This document shows positions 6,780 to 10,141 of a stretch of DNA of 10,141 bases, piece by piece (the first letter of the stretch is position 1; every line of letters starts with the position of its first letter). The DNA is from Acidimicrobiaceae bacterium (GTDB taxonomy: Bacteria; Actinomycetota; Acidimicrobiia; Acidimicrobiales; Aldehydirespiratoraceae). The notes beneath the pieces are model-generated. The model did not search any database, was not told the DNA's origin, and saw only the letters and a list, made by a program, of their open reading frames with translations. The stretch is from NCBI GenBank assembly GCA_009840695.1, contig VXNG01000004.1:1-10141 (forward strand), given 5' to 3'. A program made the translations under genes and the position numbers.

Positions 6780-7819
6780 GCCTCGATCAGGTTGCCCGGC
6801 AGCGACCGCTCCAGCATCCCGTTGGCCGCCTCGCCGTCCCAACGGAAGCGGGTGACGGCCTGCTCCAGCACCGGGTAACCCTCCGTGCCCGGACCGACAT
6901 CGCCCATCACCATGAAGGTCGACATGACGGTCTCGGCTTCGATCGTGGTGGTGCCCCGGTCGGACTCGATCACCACTGACACATCCTCGCCCCCCTGGCG
7001 CAGGCGTCTGAGCCACGGCGCCTCGACCACCCACGCCGGGATCAGCTCACCGTCCCCCTCGAACAGGAAGCCCTCGTTGTAGGTGGGAAGGCCGTCCTCG
7101 CGCTCCGGGAAGACGAGGTAGCCGAACGCCCGACCGCTGTCGAACACTGCCGACTGCCAGGCGTGGCCTCGGAACGTCCCGAGCCGGCGGATACCCCGGC
7201 GACGGATCCGTAGCGCGCCACCGTCGATCCGGTGCTCGGCATCGCCGATCGTGACCGTTCCTTGGGCCCGTGCCAGCTGCTCGAACCGGGGCCCGCCTAT
7301 GAGCGCACCTTCGTCCTGCTCCTCGAGGATCCGCTTGACCTCCGGTAGCAGCCCGCCGTTGACCCAGGGCGGCACCGCCGAGTGCAAGTCCACTTCGACC
7401 TGCACACGCACCGACGGATCCCCCTGAGGCTGTCCCCCGGCGATCTGCTCGTCGCAGGTCCACTCATGGACAACGCCGTCATACCGCATCCGCCAGTGGC
7501 GGAACGGCTCGACACACTCGAACGACAGCGGGCCGGCGCCCAGCGTGGTGGCCCGGCCCTGGGCGTCCAGCGGGTCGTGGGCGTCGCCGACGCCGTAGCG
7601 GCTGAACACCCGGCCATCACCGGTGGCGATGTTGACCTGCACATCGTGAGCGTCCCACCTGCTGGCCACCGCCTCGATGCCGATCCTGGGTATCCCCACC
7701 CGCTCGCCCCGGTCCCACAGCCACACGTTGACCGACTCGCGCATCTCCGGGTTGTCGGGCCGGGCCGCGAACACGTACTCCAGTTCATCACTCAACCCGC
7801 CGGTCAGATCAGTGCCCAT
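6776..7819 (-). CDS. Lipocalin-like protein of the CrtC / DUF7064-DUF7065 type
   Basis: This 347-aa protein is rich in beta strands and has no signal peptide or membrane helix. Its order of features recalls two-lobed lipocalin proteins related to carotenoid hydratase CrtC and AttH: an N-terminal half with ECVEPFRHWRMRYDGVVHEW (101-120), a middle segment with paired Pro and Gly before RFEQLARAQGTVTIGD (178-193), then GGALRIRRRGIRRLGTFRGHAW (200-221) where related proteins carry a G-x-R-x-x-S-x-G segment, and a C-terminal half ending in VMGDVGPGTEGYPVLEQAVTRFRWDG. I assign the family from resemblance only. Such proteins bind hydrophobic ligands and some hydrate or otherwise modify them. It overlaps the downstream sulfotransferase by ATGA and follows the LLM oxidoreductase gene by 63 nt on the same strand, so all three may share a substrate. 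The ATG at 7819 has no good SD; TAGAAC lies 6 nt upstream. Confidence 0.75.
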   Translation of the reverse strand: MGTDLTGGLSDELEYVFAARPDNPEMRESVNVWLWDRGERVGIPRIGIEAVASRWDAHDVQVNIATGDGRVFSRYGVGDAHDPLDAQGRATTLGAGPLSFECVEPFRHWRMRYDGVVHEWTCDEQIAGGQPQGDPSVRVQVEVDLHSAVPPWVNGGLLPEVKRILEEQDEGALIGGPRFEQLARAQGTVTIGDAEHRIDGGALRIRRRGIRRLGTFRGHAWQSAVFDSGRAFGYLVFPEREDGLPTYNEGFLFEGDGELIPAWVVEAPWLRRLRQGGEDVSVVIESDRGTTTIEAETVMSTFMVMGDVGPGTEGYPVLEQAVTRFRWDGEAANGMLERSLPGNLIEA

Positions 7820-7825
7820 CCGCCT

Positions 7826-7831
7826 GTTCTA
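7826..7831 (-). promoter_or_regulatory. Weak candidate -10 for the lipocalin gene
   Basis: TAGAAC on the minus strand, 6 nt before the ATG at 7819. It departs from TANNNT at the last base, and no -35 is seen. If real, the lipocalin and sulfotransferase genes would have their own leaderless promoter besides read-through from the LLM gene. Confidence 0.18.
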
Positions 7832-7838
7832 CTCGCTG

Positions 7839-7856
7839 CGACCGGCACATCGGTCG
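7839..7856. promoter_or_regulatory. Inverted repeat between the LLM and lipocalin genes
   Basis: CGACCG and CGGTCG are separated by 6 nt (GCACAT), a perfect 6-bp inverted repeat. It lies in the 63-nt gap, 20-37 nt upstream of the lipocalin ATG. It could be a weak terminator or processing stem, or an operator half-site pair; there is no T-run. Confidence 0.3.
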
Positions 7857-7882
7857 TATTGGGCGTTCGCCTAGGCCATGCC

Positions 7883-8860
7883 TCAACCTGGGCTGCCGGC
7901 TATCTCGGCGGCCAGGGTCAGATCCTCGGCCGCTGTGTCGAGATTGTTGACCGACACCTGGAACTCATCGATGTCGTTGGCCGCCACCAGCGCGGCCAGA
8001 TCGGCACGGCACTCGCCCACCGTCCCGCAGATCACGAAGGCGTCAACCCAGTCGTCGCGCACGAACCGGGCCGCAGCCGCTGGGCCGCCTTCGGCGAGGG
8101 CCTGGCGCATGGACGCCTCGGTCCGGGCGTCCAAGCCGATCCGGGCCTTCACCGGGTCGGGGGAATCGACGAGGCGGAAGGTGAGGGCGGCCCGGGCCCC
8201 CTCCCGGGCCCGCTCGGTCGTGGCCAGGATGGTCATGTAGCACAGCCGGGGACGGGGGCGGCCATGCTCGCTGGCGGCCCCACCGATGGCAGCCACATGA
8301 TCGCCGATCAGCTCCTTGTGGACGAACGACATGATGAAGCCGTCGGCCAGCTCCCCCGCCAGCCGCATGACCCGCGGCCCCCGACCGGCCAGCCAGACCG
8401 GAATGTCGGGCCGGCCGTAGTCGAGACGGGCCCGGCGGAACCCGCCGGCCACTCCGTCTTGATCGACAACGTGGCCGGACCACAGCGCCCGGCTGGTGGT
8501 CACCAGCTCGCGTATGGCGGTGATCGGCTCCCGCCGCTCAATGGCCAGCGCAGTGAGGGTTAGGGCTCCTCCCGCGCCGATCCCGAGCGCAGCCCGCCCG
8601 TTCGACGCCTCGTCCAGGGTGGCGACGGCCGCCGCGGTCATCCCAGGATGACGGGTGTAGGCGTTGGTGATGCCGGTGCCGACCTCCACCGAGCTCGTGG
8701 CCGCGGCCACTGCGCCCAGCGTCACCCAGCACTCCCGGGCCGCCAGCCCCTCGTCGGGGATCCAGACGCGGCTGCACCCGAGCCCCTCGGCCGCCACCGC
8801 GGCATCCACGACCTGCTCGACGGGTCCCTCCGGCATCACCATGCAGGCCAACTCGACCAC
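7883..8860 (-). CDS. LLM-class (luciferase-like) F420-dependent oxidoreductase
   Basis: A 325-aa TIM-barrel protein of the bacterial luciferase-like superfamily, closest in pattern to the 5,10-methylenetetrahydromethanopterin-reductase-like branch that uses F420 (some members use FMN). Features in order: first strand VVELACMVMPEG (1-12), GLGCSRVWIPDEG (26-38), VEVGTGITNAYTRHPGMTA (58-76), TLDEASNGRAALGIGAGG (81-98), and IPVWLAGRGPRVMRLAGELADGFI (153-176), the last being the usual late-barrel segment near the cofactor phosphate. Cofactor and substrate cannot be settled by eye. The GTG at 8860 is chosen because it begins the first barrel strand and TATTGT lies 7 nt before it; ATGs at 8842 and 8836 would cut into that strand, and the open frame further upstream is not family-like. 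It is first in a same-strand run with the lipocalin and sulfotransferase genes and divergent from the SDR gene. Confidence 0.9.
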   Translation of the reverse strand: MVELACMVMPEGPVEQVVDAAVAAEGLGCSRVWIPDEGLAARECWVTLGAVAAATSSVEVGTGITNAYTRHPGMTAAAVATLDEASNGRAALGIGAGGALTLTALAIERREPITAIRELVTTSRALWSGHVVDQDGVAGGFRRARLDYGRPDIPVWLAGRGPRVMRLAGELADGFIMSFVHKELIGDHVAAIGGAASEHGRPRPRLCYMTILATTERAREGARAALTFRLVDSPDPVKARIGLDARTEASMRQALAEGGPAAAARFVRDDWVDAFVICGTVGECRADLAALVAANDIDEFQVSVNNLDTAAEDLTLAAEIAGSPG

Positions 8861-8867
8861 GACTCCG

Positions 8868-8873
8868 ACAATA
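8868..8873 (-). promoter_or_regulatory. Possible -10 of a leaderless LLM promoter
   Basis: TATTGT (TANNNT) ends 7 nt before the GTG at 8860. GGAG between them is only 2 nt from the GTG, too close to act as an SD, so a leaderless transcript fits better. No -35 match is seen. The element lies in the 81-nt divergent gap shared with the SDR gene. Confidence 0.35.
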
Positions 8874-8941
8874 GGGCGGCGGCGGCAGGGCGGACGAGAC
8901 CGCGACCCATCGGTCGGTGAGCGGTCTGCCATGCTTATCCG

Positions 8942-9706
8942 ATGGAACTGGAAGGACGGGTCGCGCTGGTGACCGGCGGCGCCCACCGGGTCGGGCGAGC
9001 CATCGCGCTCGCGCTGGCCGAGGCAGGCGCCAACGTCGCCATCGCCTACCACCGATCCGGGGACGAGGCGGCCGAGGCGGTCGAGGAGTTGAAGCGCTGC
9101 GGTATCGACGCCCACGCTTTCGGGGCCGACCTGGCCTCGCCCGCAGAGGTAGCCAGCCTGGCCGAAGCCGTCGCCGGCCGTTTCGGGCCGATCGACGCCC
9201 TGGTCAACAGCGCATCATGGTTCGCACGAGACGAGTTCCCCTCAGTCGACACCGGCATCTGGTACCAGACCTTCGACGTGGTAGTCCACGGACCGTTCCA
9301 TCTCTCCAACGCCGTCGCGCCGTCGATGCTCGACCGCGGCGGCGGAGCGATCGTGAACATCGTCGACCTGTCGGCCTGGCAGCCCTGGCCCGGCCGGGCC
9401 GCCCACAGTGTGGCCAAGGCAGCCCTGCTGGCCCTGACCCGTCAGTTGGCGGCGGAACTCGCGCCGACGGTGCGCTGCAACGCGGTGGCGCTCGGCCCGA
9501 CGATCGCGCCCGCCAGGTTCGGGCCAGAACAGGTCGAGCGCCTGCGCCAGCGCACTCTGCTGGGCCGGTGGAGCGGTGGCACCGAAGCCGGCCGGGCCGT
9601 GCGGTATCTCCTCGAGGCAGATGCAGTGACCGGCGCGTGCCTGACCGTCGACGGCGGCGAGCAGTACGGCCACGTACGCGACCGCTTCACCGACACCGCC
9701 GACTGA
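8942..9706 (+). CDS. Pteridine-reductase-like short-chain dehydrogenase (SDR)
   Basis: The 254-aa protein has a full classical SDR Rossmann fold for NADP(H). The dinucleotide loop is TGGAHRVGRA (11-20) with Arg16, typical of the PTR1/FolM pteridine-reductase branch. Asp63 sits in GADL, the usual adenine-contact position, and NSAS at 89-92 replaces the NAG motif. The C-terminal GACLTVDGGEQYG (231-243) is the standard end motif. In the active site, position 142 is Asp (as Asp181 in Leishmania PTR1) instead of Ser, Lys159 is kept, but the Tyr position is His155 (AAHSVAK, 153-159). Spacing 142-155-159 is canonical, so the alignment is unambiguous. Reaction is therefore uncertain: an NADPH reductase of altered chemistry or a binding protein. 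The ATG at 8942 has no SD; CATGCT lies 6 nt upstream, a weak -10. It converges on the next gene with 12 nt between stops. Confidence 0.92.
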   Translation: MELEGRVALVTGGAHRVGRAIALALAEAGANVAIAYHRSGDEAAEAVEELKRCGIDAHAFGADLASPAEVASLAEAVAGRFGPIDALVNSASWFARDEFPSVDTGIWYQTFDVVVHGPFHLSNAVAPSMLDRGGGAIVNIVDLSAWQPWPGRAAHSVAKAALLALTRQLAAELAPTVRCNAVALGPTIAPARFGPEQVERLRQRTLLGRWSGGTEAGRAVRYLLEADAVTGACLTVDGGEQYGHVRDRFTDTAD

Positions 9707-9718
9707 CACCGATGCCGG

Positions 9719-10141
9719 TCAGGTGGCGGGTGAGCGGCCCCTCAGGATGTCGTCGAAGCCCCGAATCAAGGTGTGCTCGGTCTCCTGCACGTCCTCGGGG
9801 CTGGCCGCGAAGTAGCCGGTAGCCATACCCATGTCGGATGCGGCATCCAGGTACTCCGGGACGCTCGACAGGTACAGGCAGTCGTAGAGGTCCACCGACA
9901 TCACTCGCCGGGTCGCCTCGAACAGTGGCCGCTCGGGCAGCGCGGCCCCCACCTCGCCGCTGACCAGCCACGACGACACCGAGTCCTCCAGCTCGGCCAT
10001 GCGCCGCAGGCGAAGCCCCCACTCGCGGGGCTGGTTGCCGATTGCGGCCACCGGCAGGCTCCGGCTCGCGACCCGGTCAAGGAACGGGTGCAGGCCCGGC
10101 ACCAGCTTGAACGACGACAGGTAGCGGGTCTCCACGTCACG
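9719..10141 (-). CDS. HAD-like hydrolase, 3' part (5' end outside the window)
   Basis: The C-terminal 140 residues of a protein that continues past the right edge, so the motif I Asp that would settle the family is not visible. The pattern is that of haloacid-dehalogenase-like phosphatases: PGLHPFLDRVASRSLPVAAIGNQP (visible residues 15-38) matches the helix and motif II strand with GNQP, then VSGEVGAALPERPLFEATRRV (60-80) the motif III area, and CLYLSSVPEYLDAASDMGMATGYF (88-111) the motif IV strand and helix. The usual Lys of motif III and the first Asp of motif IV are absent (PERP and LSSVP), although Asp99 in the EYLDAA helix is present. A GTG at 10135 is in frame but sits inside the conserved region, so the true start is upstream. 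Confidence 0.65.
   Translation of the reverse strand, partial: RDVETRYLSSFKLVPGLHPFLDRVASRSLPVAAIGNQPREWGLRLRRMAELEDSVSSWLVSGEVGAALPERPLFEATRRVMSVDLYDCLYLSSVPEYLDAASDMGMATGYFAASPEDVQETEHTLIRGFDDILRGRSPAT

Noticed and set aside
8860..9115. N-terminal extension of the LLM oxidoreductase to 9115
   Set aside because: The extra 85 residues are antisense to the NADP-binding end of the SDR gene and have no LLM-family features; the first barrel strand begins at 8860.
9703..9722. Terminator hairpin between the convergent SDR and HAD-like genes
   Set aside because: Only five clean pairs (CTGAC/GTCAG) are present, and they arise mainly because two convergent TGA stops are automatically complementary.
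1..10141. Defence system, phage, transposon or CRISPR content
   Set aside because: No repeats with spacers, transposase, integrase, nuclease or toxin-antitoxin signatures were found in any frame; the genes are metabolic, transport and repair functions.

Overview
The window is GC-rich (about two thirds G+C by eye) and densely coded, with short intergenic gaps and many long shadow frames caused by G/C-biased third codon positions. The gene content suggests a high-GC actinobacterium: an F420-type luciferase-like oxidoreductase, a PAPS-type sulfotransferase beside a CrtC-like lipocalin protein, and several genes that appear to start without a Shine-Dalgarno leader. Acidimicrobiia-like bacteria would fit, but this is inference because no rRNA or marker gene is present. 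I see no IS element, CRISPR array, tRNA or rRNA.

Left block, minus strand (158-3671). In transcription order this holds ilvE (branched-chain aminotransferase, strong SD), an unrecognised two-repeat protein (strong SD) and ada (methylation-damage repair and regulator). A perfect 8-bp hairpin sits on the ilvE stop codon, so expression may drop between ilvE and the next gene. The start of ada is marked by an imperfect 30-bp tandem duplication that gives two equivalent in-frame ATG starts.

Centre, plus strand (3795-5567). Divergent from ilvE is an NCS2 (xanthine/uracil-type) permease. It carries a soluble C-terminal domain of about 130 residues that looks like a degenerate RsbW/HATPase fold. A stem-loop at its stop codon separates it from the convergent gene.

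Right-centre block, minus strand (5595-8860). An F420-type LLM oxidoreductase is followed after a 63-nt gap by a lipocalin-like (CrtC/DUF7064-type) protein, which overlaps a sulfotransferase by ATGA. This is a likely operon acting on a lipid-, terpenoid- or steroid-like small molecule; the substrate is unknown.

Right end. Divergent from the LLM gene is a pteridine-reductase-like SDR (8942-9706) whose active-site Tyr position is His. It converges on the 3' part of a HAD-like gene that runs off the right edge and seems to lack key HAD catalytic residues.

The observations most worth a second look are the permease-HATPase fusion, the LLM/lipocalin/sulfotransferase cassette, the duplicated ada start, the SDR with an Asp-His-Lys active site, and the two-repeat protein next to ilvE. 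I found no defence or mobile system.
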